A DNA stretch of 64,000 bases, taken from Algoriphagus ornithinivorans. GTDB lineage: Bacteria > Bacteroidota > Bacteroidia > Cytophagales > Cyclobacteriaceae. The notes beneath the pieces were generated by a model. The model was not told the origin of the DNA. It saw only the letters and a program-made list of their open reading frames with translations, and made no database searches. Within the stretch, counting starts at the first letter, position 1, and every line of letters starts with the position of its first letter. The stretch lies in the NCBI RefSeq assembly GCF_900115305.1, contig NZ_FOVW01000001.1:1-64000 (forward strand). The letters run 5' to 3'. Of the stretch, positions 8,267 to 16,249 are shown in pieces. Both the position numbers and the translations under genes were made by a program.

Positions 8267-9115
8267 TTATTGATGTAAGGTTCCTACATTCAAAACCGGG
8301 CTGGCACTCTTATCAGAGCAAAGAACAACCATCAAGTTGGATACCATGGTAGCTTTTTTATCCTCATCAAACTCAATAATATCTTTCACTTTGAGATCTT
8401 CTAAAGCCATTTCCACCATACCAACAGCCCCTTCTACAATTTTCTGTCTCGCTGCTACGATTGCAGTGGCTTGCTGTCTTTGAAGCATGGCTGAGGCGAT
8501 CTCTGAAGCATAGGCCAAGTGGGAAATTCTGGCTTCAATTACTTTGATCCCGGCATGATTAAGTCTTTCTACAATCTCTTCCTCTAAGGAATGATTTACT
8601 TCTTCCACACCTGAACGTAGGGTGACCTCTGCCTCTTCATCTTCAAAATTATCGTAAGGATAGGATCCGGCCATTTTTCTAACTGCCGCATCCGATTGGA
8701 GATGAACAAAGTTTTCATAATCATCCACATCAAAAGTGGCCTTGAAAGTGTCTTCCACTTGCCAAACTACGATGGTACCAACCATGACTGGATTACCGAT
8801 TTTGTCATTTACCTTCAATGGCTTGTTTTCAAAGTTTCTTACCCGAAGTGAAATTTTCTTCTTGGTCATAAAAGGGTTGACCCAGAAAAAACCGTTTGCT
8901 TTCACTGTTCCCTTGTATTCTCCAAACAAGAGTAATACCATGGCTTTATTAGGCTCCACTATAAAGTAGCCCGGTATAATGAGAATGAATGCAAAGATTG
9001 AAGCGACTCCCAGCACTACTTGTCCATTAATCAATGAAAAGATAGCTGCTGGAATCAAGGCTAGGTTCAATAAAAGAATCACATAGCCTGAGATGGGTTT
9101 GGTTATTTTTTCCAT
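8267..9115 (-). CDS. SPFH/Band 7 domain membrane protein
   Basis: A 282-residue stomatin-like protein. Two N-terminal hydrophobic segments (about residues 8-29 and 31-50) lead into the SPFH domain (about 55-200: FIVEPNKAMVLLLFGEYKGT, RNFENKPLKVNDKIGNPV, GTIVVWQVEDTFKATFDV). A helical region rich in Ala and Glu follows (ISHLAYASEIASAMLQRQQA, 200-260), as in stomatin, prohibitin and flotillin proteins that oligomerise in membrane microdomains. It is the first gene of the SPFH - PH-like - Arc operon. The AT-rich leader contains a palindrome 4-30 bp before the start codon. No NfeD-type partner is adjacent, unlike many bacterial stomatin operons. Confidence 0.88.
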   Translation of the reverse strand: MEKITKPISGYVILLLNLALIPAAIFSLINGQVVLGVASIFAFILIIPGYFIVEPNKAMVLLLFGEYKGTVKANGFFWVNPFMTKKKISLRVRNFENKPLKVNDKIGNPVMVGTIVVWQVEDTFKATFDVDDYENFVHLQSDAAVRKMAGSYPYDNFEDEEAEVTLRSGVEEVNHSLEEEIVERLNHAGIKVIEARISHLAYASEIASAMLQRQQATAIVAARQKIVEGAVGMVEMALEDLKVKDIIEFDEDKKATMVSNLMVVLCSDKSASPVLNVGTLHQ

Positions 9116-9118
9116 TTC

Positions 9119-9145
9119 AATATGATGTTAAAATGATATCATATT
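9119..9145. promoter_or_regulatory. Candidate operator of the SPFH-PH-Arc operon
   Basis: The inverted repeat AATATGAT (9119-9126) / ATCATATT (9138-9145) contains a second, perfect 10-bp palindrome, ATGATATCAT (9133-9142). It lies immediately upstream of the SPFH start codon. Because the operon encodes a ribbon-helix-helix repressor-like protein, this is a plausible autoregulatory site. The assignment is inference from position and symmetry only. Confidence 0.45.
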
Positions 9146-9182
9146 AAATTACGATAGAAAAAATTAAATGTTCAAATTTTTG

Positions 9183-9210
9183 CAAAAAAAAGCTCCGGAA
9201 ATTCCAGAGC
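9183..9210 (-). terminator. Terminator of ftsY
   Basis: The minus strand reads GCTCTGGAA-T-TTCCGGAGC (9210 to 9192, one G-U-type mismatch) followed by a run of eight T (9191-9184). This is a standard intrinsic terminator 23 bp after the ftsY stop codon. Confidence 0.75.
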
Positions 9211-9232
9211 CTCTTTGGTTTGTGGTCTTCGA

Positions 9233-10189
9233 TTATTTCTTGGTAAAAAGAGAATCAACAAACTCCTTTCGATTGAAGATTTGCAGATCAGTCATTTTTT
9301 CCCCAACCCCTATGTATTTAACCGGAATTTTGAATTGGTCAGAAATACCAATAACTACTCCACCTTTGGCTGTTCCGTCTAACTTGGTAATGGCCAAGGA
9401 TGTGATTTCCGTTGCCTTGGTAAACTCTTTTGCTTGAATGAAGGCATTTTGTCCCGTAGACCCATCCAGTACGAGTAATATCTCATGAGGTGCATCAGGG
9501 ATAAACTTTTGCATTACCCGCTTGATCTTGCTCAACTCATTCATCAGGTTAATTTTCGTATGAAGTCTACCTGCAGTATCTACAATTACAACGTCTGCTT
9601 TTTGATCAACTCCTTGTTTGACTGCATCAAAAGCAACAGAAGCTGGATCAGTATTCATCCCGTGAGAAATTACAGGTACTCCTACACGATCGCCCCAGAG
9701 AATCAATTGATCCACCGCAGCTGCTCTAAAAGTATCAGCAGCTCCTAAAATCACATTTTTACCGGCACTTTTAAAAAGGTTAGCGAGTTTTCCGATAGTG
9801 GTTGTTTTGCCAACTCCATTCACCCCAACAACCATTATGACATAGGGCTTTTTGTCTTCAGGTAAATCAAAGTCTAGAAAATCCTGTGAATTATTCTCTT
9901 CCAACAGAGCCGCTATTTCCTCTTTCAAGATAACATCCAGCTCCTCTGTATTCAGGTATTTGTCACGAGCTACTCTTTCCTCAATTCTTCGGATGACTTT
10001 GATTGTGGTGTCAACACCCACATCAGAGGTGATTAGGATCTCCTCCAGCTCATCCAATACATCTTCATCCACCTTGGATTTCCCAACTACAGCTTTACTG
10101 AGTTTGGAAAAGATATTGTCGCTGGACTTTTGAAGTCCTTGATCTAGACTTTCTTTTTTATCCTTTGAAAAGAAACCAAAGATTCCCAT
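9233..10189 (-). CDS. ftsY: Signal recognition particle receptor FtsY
   Basis: A 318-residue SRP-family GTPase. A short basic N-terminal A-region (MGIFGFFSKDKKESLDQGLQ) is followed by the helical N domain (about 20-100) and the NG GTPase core. G1 is VVGVNGVGKTTTIGKLA, with DTFRAAAVDQL, the G3 motif VDTAGRLHTK, the G4 motif TKLDGTAKGG and the closing GVGEKMTDLQIFN. It receives ribosome-SRP complexes at the inner membrane and works with Ffh. The acidic A domain of E. coli FtsY is absent, as is usual in Bacteroidota. It follows the rpmB-rpmG-DUF4295 genes, a conserved order in the phylum, but a terminator hairpin separates it from them. Confidence 0.96.
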   Translation of the reverse strand: MGIFGFFSKDKKESLDQGLQKSSDNIFSKLSKAVVGKSKVDEDVLDELEEILITSDVGVDTTIKVIRRIEERVARDKYLNTEELDVILKEEIAALLEENNSQDFLDFDLPEDKKPYVIMVVGVNGVGKTTTIGKLANLFKSAGKNVILGAADTFRAAAVDQLILWGDRVGVPVISHGMNTDPASVAFDAVKQGVDQKADVVIVDTAGRLHTKINLMNELSKIKRVMQKFIPDAPHEILLVLDGSTGQNAFIQAKEFTKATEITSLAITKLDGTAKGGVVIGISDQFKIPVKYIGVGEKMTDLQIFNRKEFVDSLFTKK

Positions 10190-10218
10190 GATAGTATGAT
10201 TTAAAAGTGGAATATAAT

Positions 10219-10253
10219 GAAAAAGTCCCTGCTGACCGATGGACAGAGGGACT
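10219..10253 (-). terminator. Hairpin between DUF4295 gene and ftsY
   Basis: On the minus strand AGTCCCT (10253-10247) and AGGGACT (10230-10224) form a 7-bp stem extended inwards by CTG/CAG, followed by five T. It should terminate or attenuate the ribosomal-protein transcript before ftsY, so ftsY may have its own promoter or receive only read-through. Confidence 0.65.
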
Positions 10254-10280
10254 AGAAATCATTACGATGCTTTTGGCAAA

Positions 10281-10433
10281 TTATTTCTTAAGGGTATCCT
10301 GAACCAATGTGGAAGGAACCATTTCTTCTCTGAAGGTGTATGCACCGGTCTTCTCAGACTTCACGGCTCTAATCACTTTGGCGTAAGACACGCCACCTTC
10401 TTTTTTTAGGGTTGCTACTACTTTCTTAGCCAT
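10281..10433 (-). CDS. DUF4295 family small basic protein
   Basis: A 50-residue protein from the ATG at 10433: MAKKVVATLKKEGGVSYAKV then IRAVKSEKTGAYTFREEMVP and a short tail. It is Lys-rich and matches DUF4295, a Bacteroidota-specific family always found next to ribosomal protein genes L28 and L33. A ribosome-associated role is likely from context but is not proven by sequence. It lies 37 bp downstream of rpmG in the same operon and is followed by a terminator hairpin. Confidence 0.9.
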   Translation of the reverse strand: MAKKVVATLKKEGGVSYAKVIRAVKSEKTGAYTFREEMVPSTLVQDTLKK

Positions 10434-10470
10434 ATCTTTGTCGTTTTATCGGATTGAATCCGAGCTTAAA

Positions 10471-10653
10471 TTACTTAATTTCTTTATGAACAGTAACTTT
10501 CTTAAGAATAGGGTTGAATTTTTTCAACTCCAATCTCTCAGTTGTATTCTTTCTGTTCTTGGTAGTGATGTATCTGGAAGTACCTGGCATGCCAGAGTTC
10601 TTGTGCTCTGTGCATTCCATTATCACTTGTACTCTATTTCCTTTCTTAGCCAT
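10471..10653 (-). CDS. rpmG: 50S ribosomal protein L33
   Basis: A 60-residue protein beginning [20 protein letters not shown], the standard L33 opening. It continues with [20 protein letters not shown] and [17 protein letters not shown]. Only one Cys is present in place of the four zinc-ribbon cysteines of C+ forms, so this is a zinc-independent (C-) L33. It lies 32 bp after rpmB and before the DUF4295 gene in one operon. Confidence 0.96.
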   Translation of the reverse strand: MAKKGNRVQVIMECTEHKNSGMPGTSRYITTKNRKNTTERLELKKFNPILKKVTVHKEIK

Positions 10654-10685
10654 CTTCTTATTCTTTTATTGCGTCGTGACTTTGA

Positions 10686-10928
10686 TTATCTGATTACAAT
10701 CATTCCTTTATCCTGCGCTTCTTTCAAAACTGCAGTGATACCTTTTTTGTTGATCGTCTTCAATGCTTTAGAGCACACTTTTAAAGTGATCCATGCATCC
10801 TCTTCAGGTACGTAGAAAGTCTTCTTATGAAGATTTGGGTAAAATCTACGCTTCGTTTTGTTGTTTGCATGGGACACGTTGTTACCTACTCGAGGTCTTT
10901 TTCCGGTAATGTCACAAACTTTTGCCAT
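10686..10928 (-). CDS. rpmB: 50S ribosomal protein L28
   Basis: An 80-residue protein. The ATG at 10928 gives MAKVCDITGKRPRVGNNVSH, the conserved L28 start; the open frame extends 25 codons further upstream but that part is not coding. NKTKRRFYPNLHKKTFYVPE and ITLKVCSKALKTINKKG complete the family pattern. It is the first gene of the rpmB-rpmG-DUF4295 operon. Confidence 0.96.
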   Translation of the reverse strand: MAKVCDITGKRPRVGNNVSHANNKTKRRFYPNLHKKTFYVPEEDAWITLKVCSKALKTINKKGITAVLKEAQDKGMIVIR

Positions 10929-11031
10929 GATTATGTATCGTAATTTGTATGCGTTTCTGTAATGAGTCTGCAAATATCGGAACTTTTTGGGAATTAACAA
11001 CAAAGGCTTTTAAAAATATCCAGGAATATTT

Positions 11032-11211
<180 letters not shown>

Positions 11212-11212
11212 T

Positions 11213-11220
11213 TATATTTG
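11213..11220 (+). promoter_or_regulatory. Bacteroidetes-type -7 box before ornithine aminotransferase gene
   Basis: TATATTTG matches the Bacteroidetes -7 consensus TAnnTTTG. It lies 41 bp before the start codon at 11262, a reasonable leader length. No good -33 TTTG is found at the expected spacing. Confidence 0.5.
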
Positions 11221-11261
11221 CATTAGAGGAATTAATTAAGAACTCAAATTTACGAAAAAAC

Positions 11262-12533
11262 ATGGAGACTATCACTTCGAGCAAGCAGGCAATCGCCTTG
11301 GAAGATAAATATGGAGCACATAATTACCATCCTTTGCCTGTGGTATTAAGCAAGGGTGAGGGGGTGTTCCTATGGGATGTGGAAGGAAAAAAATATTATG
11401 ATTTCCTATCTGCTTATTCCGCGGTCAATCAAGGACATTGTCATCCTCGTATCAAAGATGCATTAATTGAGCAGGCTGGAACTCTTACTTTGACTTCCAG
11501 AGCTTTTTATAATGATGTACTTGGGCCTTTTGAAAAATATATCACCGAGTATTTTGGCTTTGACAAAGTGCTACCGATGAATACCGGTGCGGAAGGCGTG
11601 GAAACAGCCATCAAAATCGCCAGAAAATGGGGCTATGAAAGAAAAGGAATTGCTGAAAACAAAGCCAAAATCATAGTTGCTGAAAACAACTTCCACGGAA
11701 GAACCACTACTATCATTTCATTTTCCAATGATGCTAATGCTAGGAAAAACTTTGGTCCTTATACTGATGGATTCATTCGCATACCTTATAATGATATAAC
11801 AGCATTAAAGACCGCTTTGCAACAGGAAGATGTAGTTGCATTTTTGGTGGAGCCTATACAAGGTGAAGCTGGAGTGTATACACCAGCAGATGATTACATC
11901 AGACAAGCGAAGGCAGCCTGTCAGGAGCAAAATGTGCTGTTGATTGCTGATGAAATTCAAACTGGAATAGCAAGAACCGGGTCTTTATTGGCAGTTTGCG
12001 GTGATTGTACTTGCCAAGGCCATTGTGAAAAGCAGGAGACTTATACAAAACCAGATATGCTGATTTTGGGGAAGGCAATTTCAGGGGGCTTCTATCCAGT
12101 TTCTGCAGTATTGGCAGATAAAGAAATTATGGATGTGATCAAGCCTGGTCAGCATGGATCTACTTTTGGAGGAAATCCTCTGGGGGTAAAAGTAGCTATG
12201 GCAGCTTTAGAGGTTGTTCGCGATGAAAAATTAGCCCAAAATGCCAGGAAACTTGGACAACTTTTCAGGGATCGCATGCAAAAAATGGTGGACAAATTCC
12301 CGATTGCAAAATTGGTTCGTGGCAAAGGGTTATTGAATGCTGTTGTCATTAATGACTCTGAAGATAGTTCTACAGCATGGGATATTTGTGTGAAACTCGC
12401 AGAAAATGGTCTCTTGGCAAAACCAACGCATGGGAATATTATCCGCTTTGCGCCACCTTTGGTAATGACCGAGGAGCAATTGCATGAGTGCTGCGATATT
12501 ATAGAAAGAGTAATTGCTGAATTCAACCGATAA
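11262..12533 (+). CDS. rocD: Ornithine--oxo-acid aminotransferase with a four-Cys insert
   Basis: A 423-residue fold-type I PLP enzyme of the ornithine aminotransferase family, converting ornithine and 2-oxoglutarate to glutamate semialdehyde and glutamate. Landmarks are FLSAYSAVNQGHCHPRI, MNTGAEGVETAIKIARKWGY, NFHGRTTTIISFS, VEPIQGEAGV, IADEIQTGIARTG and LGKAISGGFYPVSAVLAD with the Schiff-base Lys271. The C-terminal part is complete. Between ARTG and the lysine motif is a cysteine-rich insertion (Cys246, Cys249, Cys251, Cys255; pattern CxxCxCxxxC) that is absent from the better-known enzymes. It is monocistronic, with a promoter-like box 41 bp upstream. Confidence 0.93.
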   Translation: METITSSKQAIALEDKYGAHNYHPLPVVLSKGEGVFLWDVEGKKYYDFLSAYSAVNQGHCHPRIKDALIEQAGTLTLTSRAFYNDVLGPFEKYITEYFGFDKVLPMNTGAEGVETAIKIARKWGYERKGIAENKAKIIVAENNFHGRTTTIISFSNDANARKNFGPYTDGFIRIPYNDITALKTALQQEDVVAFLVEPIQGEAGVYTPADDYIRQAKAACQEQNVLLIADEIQTGIARTGSLLAVCGDCTCQGHCEKQETYTKPDMLILGKAISGGFYPVSAVLADKEIMDVIKPGQHGSTFGGNPLGVKVAMAALEVVRDEKLAQNARKLGQLFRDRMQKMVDKFPIAKLVRGKGLLNAVVINDSEDSSTAWDICVKLAENGLLAKPTHGNIIRFAPPLVMTEEQLHECCDIIERVIAEFNR

Positions 12534-12599
12534 TTTCTTGTCATTTCTATTAGTCGCTTTTCATTTAAATATGGAAAGCGACTCTTTTATTATATAACT

Positions 12600-13256
12600 A
12601 TGGGTAAAGCAGTGATTTTTGATATGGACGGCGTGATCTGTCATACCAATCCATTTCATTCTATGGCATTCAAAGAGTTTTTTGCAAAAAGAAACTTATT
12701 TCCAACGGAAGAAGAATTTGCGGCCCATATGTATGGGAAAAGTAACTCATATATAATGAGTCATTTCTTTGGGAGAAAAATAGAAGGAGAGGAGCTATTG
12801 ATTTTAGAAGATGAAAAAGAAGGTTTGTTTCGTGAAATCTATCAGCACCATGTCAACCCAATTGATGGTTTCTTGGAATTTTTTCACGGTCTGAAAAAAA
12901 ATAACCTAAAAACAGGAGTAGCGACATCAGCACCTAAAGCAAATCTGGAATTAATTGCTGGGAAGCTGGATCTATTTCCGCATTTTGAATCCAGCATGGC
13001 AAGTGAGGATGTGAATAAACATAAGCCTGACCCGGAAGTTTATCTGAAGTCTGCTTCAAATCTTAAGGTAAAGCCGGAGAACTGTTTGGTGTTTGAGGAT
13101 TCTTTTTCTGGTATAACAGCAGGATTGAATGCGGGGATGAGGGTAGTGGGGGTTCTTTCTTCACATCAAAAGGAAGAGTTGCCGCCATGTCATTTATATA
13201 TTAACGATTACAAGGAGCTTGATGTAAAAACTGTAATTAGACTTATCGAGGATTAA
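12600..13256 (+). CDS. HAD-superfamily phosphatase, beta-phosphoglucomutase-like
   Basis: A 218-residue HAD enzyme with a helical cap inserted after motif I. Motif I is VIFDMDGVICHTNPFH (nucleophile Asp9 and acid Asp11), motif II is GVATSAPKAN, the motif III lysine lies in DVNKHKPDPEVY, and motif IV is VFEDSFSGITAGLNAGM. This matches the beta-phosphoglucomutase/phosphonatase subfamily of sugar-phosphate phosphatases or mutases. The substrate cannot be determined. It lies 66 bp after the ornithine aminotransferase gene and may be transcribed alone. Confidence 0.88.
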   Translation: MGKAVIFDMDGVICHTNPFHSMAFKEFFAKRNLFPTEEEFAAHMYGKSNSYIMSHFFGRKIEGEELLILEDEKEGLFREIYQHHVNPIDGFLEFFHGLKKNNLKTGVATSAPKANLELIAGKLDLFPHFESSMASEDVNKHKPDPEVYLKSASNLKVKPENCLVFEDSFSGITAGLNAGMRVVGVLSSHQKEELPPCHLYINDYKELDVKTVIRLIED

Positions 13257-13437
13257 TTTTTCATAGGGAAGTGAAACTTTTTTTATCTAAACTTCAAAAA
13301 ATTCAAAAAACGGCTTGATTGTTTACTAATAATCTAAGGAGAGTAACGAATTGATAATATACGGGTAACAATACAGACACTTTTAAAGTGGTACTTTGCA
13401 GCGCTGTACAATTTATTATTCATTAAATCTTCCTGCC

Positions 13438-14652
13438 ATGCGAAGGATTTTCGCAATCACTGCTTTATTGGCGGTGATGACCATTACTGCTCTCTCTGCA
13501 AGAGGAGAGCAAGGTGACTCTATACCTTCCAAGGTAGTACCATCGCCAAGCCCGACAAAGGGATGGTATGAAACGCTCAGATTACGAGGTTATGCCCAGT
13601 TAAGATACAACGGGCTATTCGAGACTAACCCTAACTTGGCGTGTGATCAGTGTGATAAATCCTGGGGAGGAGAAGGTGGAGGTTTTTTCTTCCGTCGAAT
13701 TCGACTTGTGTTTTTTGGGCAAATCCATGAAAGGGTTTATTTATATATTCAGCCAGACTTCGCTTCTGGAGGATCCAATTTGGCACAAATCAGAGATGCT
13801 TATTTTGATTTAGCCTTGGATGCTAAGCAAGAGTTTCGCTTGCGGATAGGACAGTCAAAGGTTCCGTTTGGCTTTGAAAATATGCAATCCAGTCAAAATA
13901 GATTGCCCCTGGATAGACATGATGGGATGAATTCAGCAGTTCCAAATGAGCGAGAGGCAGGTGTTTTCTTTTATTATGCACCCAAAGAAATCAGAGATAG
14001 ATTTCGATACTTAGTCTCATCTGGACTAAAAGGTTCTGGAGATTACGGAATGTTCGGTTTTGGCCTTTACAATGGTCAGGGTCCGAATGCTCAAGACAGG
14101 AATAAGAGCGTTCATGTGGTGTCCAGAATGACTTATCCTTTTCTGATGAAATCTGGACAGATCATAGAGGCCTCATTTCAAGGGTATTCGGGCAAATATA
14201 TTGTTCGACCAAGTGCAGCAATTGATGCGGGTCAGAATGAATTCAAAGATTATCGATATGGACCTTCTTTAATTATTTATCCTCAGCCTTTTGGTTTACA
14301 AGCAGAGTATAACTGGGGTGTGGGGCCAGAATATGACCCTGAGTCAGGTAAAGTGGTTGAAGCTCCTCTAGGTGGGGGGTATATTTTGGCCAATTATCAA
14401 ATTAAAGCAGGAGAAAGGTTGATTATTCCGTTTACTCGTTACCATTATTATAAAGGAGGAAAGAAGTTTGAGGCCGATGCAACCAAGCATAGAGTAAAAG
14501 AATTTGAAATCGGAGTTGAATGGCAGCCTCATAAAAACTTTGAATTGGTAACGATGTATACTATTTCTGATCGAACTTTCGAGGATTCCTCAAATCCAAA
14601 TAACAGACAAAAAGGAAGTTTACTTAGGCTTCAAGCTCAAGTGAATTTCTAA
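13438..14652 (+). CDS. Phosphate-selective porin O/P-type outer membrane protein
   Basis: A 404-residue beta-barrel porin. The ATG at 13438 (MRRIFAITALLAVMTITALS) gives a good signal peptide cut near ARG/EQG; the ATG at 13396 would put 14 non-signal residues in front. The barrel shows alternating aromatic and polar strands and the OprO/P landmarks RGYAQLRYNG, GGFFFRRIRLVFFGQIHERV, PDFASGGSNLAQIRDAYFDL, RLRIGQSKVPFGFENMQSSQ and a closing LLRLQAQVNF. It has a terminal aromatic Phe as barrels do. Specificity for phosphate is not implied by sequence alone. A terminator follows about 20 bp after the stop. Confidence 0.88.
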   Translation: MRRIFAITALLAVMTITALSARGEQGDSIPSKVVPSPSPTKGWYETLRLRGYAQLRYNGLFETNPNLACDQCDKSWGGEGGGFFFRRIRLVFFGQIHERVYLYIQPDFASGGSNLAQIRDAYFDLALDAKQEFRLRIGQSKVPFGFENMQSSQNRLPLDRHDGMNSAVPNEREAGVFFYYAPKEIRDRFRYLVSSGLKGSGDYGMFGFGLYNGQGPNAQDRNKSVHVVSRMTYPFLMKSGQIIEASFQGYSGKYIVRPSAAIDAGQNEFKDYRYGPSLIIYPQPFGLQAEYNWGVGPEYDPESGKVVEAPLGGGYILANYQIKAGERLIIPFTRYHYYKGGKKFEADATKHRVKEFEIGVEWQPHKNFELVTMYTISDRTFEDSSNPNNRQKGSLLRLQAQVNF

Positions 14653-14672
14653 AATGAATTTTCCAAAAATTG

Positions 14673-14700
14673 AAAAAGCAGGGTCTGTCCTGCTTTTTTT
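14673..14700 (+). terminator. Terminator after porin gene
   Basis: The 10-bp stem AAAAAGCAGG/CCTGCTTTTT with loop GTCTGT is followed by further T bases, 20 bp after the porin stop. Confidence 0.85.
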
Positions 14701-14763
14701 GTTTCTATGTAAACTTTATCAGGTAAATTCTCATTAGTAACTTTGAAGAAATTTTGAAAATCC

Positions 14764-15732
14764 ATGAACAGACGCCCAAGAAGAAATCGAAAATCAGAAG
14801 TTATCCGGAATATGGTGGAGGAAACCACCTTGTCTGTCAAGGATTTGATTTTTCCAATGTTTTTGGTGGAAGGGAGTGGAAAGAGGATTCCCGTAGACTC
14901 TATGCCTGGGATTTATCGGTATTCTACAGATACCCTACTAAGTGAAGTTGAATCCTGCATGAAGTTGGGGATTCAGGCAATTGATGTTTTTCCGGCATAT
15001 CCTGAAAGCCTAAAGGATGCGATGGCTACTGAAAGCTATAATCCAGAGACATTTTACCTTAAAGCCTTGAGGGAAATAAAGAAAAACTTTCCCGAAATCT
15101 GTTTGATGTCTGATGTGGCTATGGATCCTTATAGCAGCGATGGTCATGATGGTATAGTGAAAGATGGAAAGATTTTGAATGATGAAACCTTGGAAATTTT
15201 GGGGAGAATGTCATTGGCACAGGCTGACGCCGGGGTTGATATCTTAGGGCCTTCTGATATGATGGATGGAAGAGTGGGCTATATCAGGGAGTTATTGGAT
15301 CAAAATGGTTTTACGGATACTTCCATCATGTCATATACTGCTAAGTATGCAAGTGCATTTTATGGTCCTTTCCGGGATGCGTTGGATTCAGCTCCGAAGT
15401 TTGGAGATAAAAAGACTTATCAAATGAACCCCGCCAATTCTCAGGAGGCACTGGTCGAGGCTGATTTGGATATGGAGGAAGGAGCTGATTTTTTAATGGT
15501 TAAGCCTGCTTTGGCTTATTTAGATATTATCAAGCTTTTGAAAGATAATTACCCCTTGCCTATTGCAGCTTATAATGTGTCAGGTGAATATAGTATGCTG
15601 AAAGCTTCAGCAGAGAAAGGTTGGCTCGATAATGATCGTGCCATGATAGAAATGCTTACAAGTATCAAGAGATCAGGAGCTAAGATTATCCTAACTTATT
15701 TTGCAAAGGAGTTTGCTGAGCTTTCTAAGTAA
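14764..15732 (+). CDS. hemB: Delta-aminolevulinic acid dehydratase (porphobilinogen synthase)
   Basis: A 322-residue enzyme that condenses two 5-aminolevulinate molecules to porphobilinogen in haem synthesis. The N-terminus MNRRPRRNRKSEVIRNMVEE is followed by the TIM-barrel core. The active-site lysines are in MSYTAKYASAFYGPFRDA and FLMVKPALAYLD. The metal-site region reads DVAMDPYSSDGHDGIV, so the cysteines of zinc-type enzymes are replaced by Asp and Ala, as in the magnesium-dependent plant/Pseudomonas type. It is monocistronic, with a terminator 26 bp after the stop. hemE and hemC are elsewhere in the window. Confidence 0.96.
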   Translation: MNRRPRRNRKSEVIRNMVEETTLSVKDLIFPMFLVEGSGKRIPVDSMPGIYRYSTDTLLSEVESCMKLGIQAIDVFPAYPESLKDAMATESYNPETFYLKALREIKKNFPEICLMSDVAMDPYSSDGHDGIVKDGKILNDETLEILGRMSLAQADAGVDILGPSDMMDGRVGYIRELLDQNGFTDTSIMSYTAKYASAFYGPFRDALDSAPKFGDKKTYQMNPANSQEALVEADLDMEEGADFLMVKPALAYLDIIKLLKDNYPLPIAAYNVSGEYSMLKASAEKGWLDNDRAMIEMLTSIKRSGAKIILTYFAKEFAELSK

Positions 15733-15757
15733 ATATATGGTTTGTTTTAAGCCCAAG

Positions 15758-15784
15758 AGCCTGAAATTTTTCAGGCTTTTTTAT
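15758..15784 (+). terminator. Terminator after hemB
   Basis: The 9-bp stem AGCCTGAAA/TTTCAGGCT is followed by a run of six T, 26 bp after the hemB stop codon. Confidence 0.85.
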
Positions 15785-16249
15785 TTTTCAGGTTAAAAAT
15801 CAAACCAATTTTTCAATTAAAATTGAATTTTTTTTAGGGTTTGATAAAAAAAAATACTGATTTTTTAAAATTTATATATTTGATAATCCTGATGCTTTAG
15901 TATTAAATTAAGTTTTTTTCGGTTTTTCAGAATAATAGTTCGATAAGGAGTTATTTAATTTTTATTTATTCTGATTTCTATTTCCCGCAACCGATTTCAA
16001 AAAATAATACTTATCTATTCGAAATATTATTTTATTAATTATCTGGTTTATAAAAGCATCTATTTTGAATCATTTTTTGAAAAATCGTTAATATTTGGCT
16101 CAAAAATCAATTGAAAATTCAAGTAATTATGACTTTTTATAAAAATGTGATTTGTTTTTTAATCAAAAATTAAATTACATTCGTTCAAAGCTTTTGCTTT
16201 CAAACCTATCGAAAATTTTGAAATAAGTTCAAATTTTAATCTCAAACCT
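15785..16249 (+). other. Long AT-rich leader before the ammonium transporter gene
   Basis: This 465-bp stretch is very AT-rich and has no open frame of interest. TATATTTG at 15875-15882 fits the -7 consensus TAnnTTTG, but no -33 TTTG is found at the right spacing and it would give a 360-base leader. I see no hairpin with a U-run, no classical sigma-54 site and no riboswitch I recognise. It probably carries nitrogen-responsive control of the amt-porin unit (inference). Confidence 0.4.

Noticed and set aside
12149..12544. 131-codon minus-strand frame across the ornithine aminotransferase 3' end
   Set aside because: Shadow of a conserved coding sequence; no recognisable domain.
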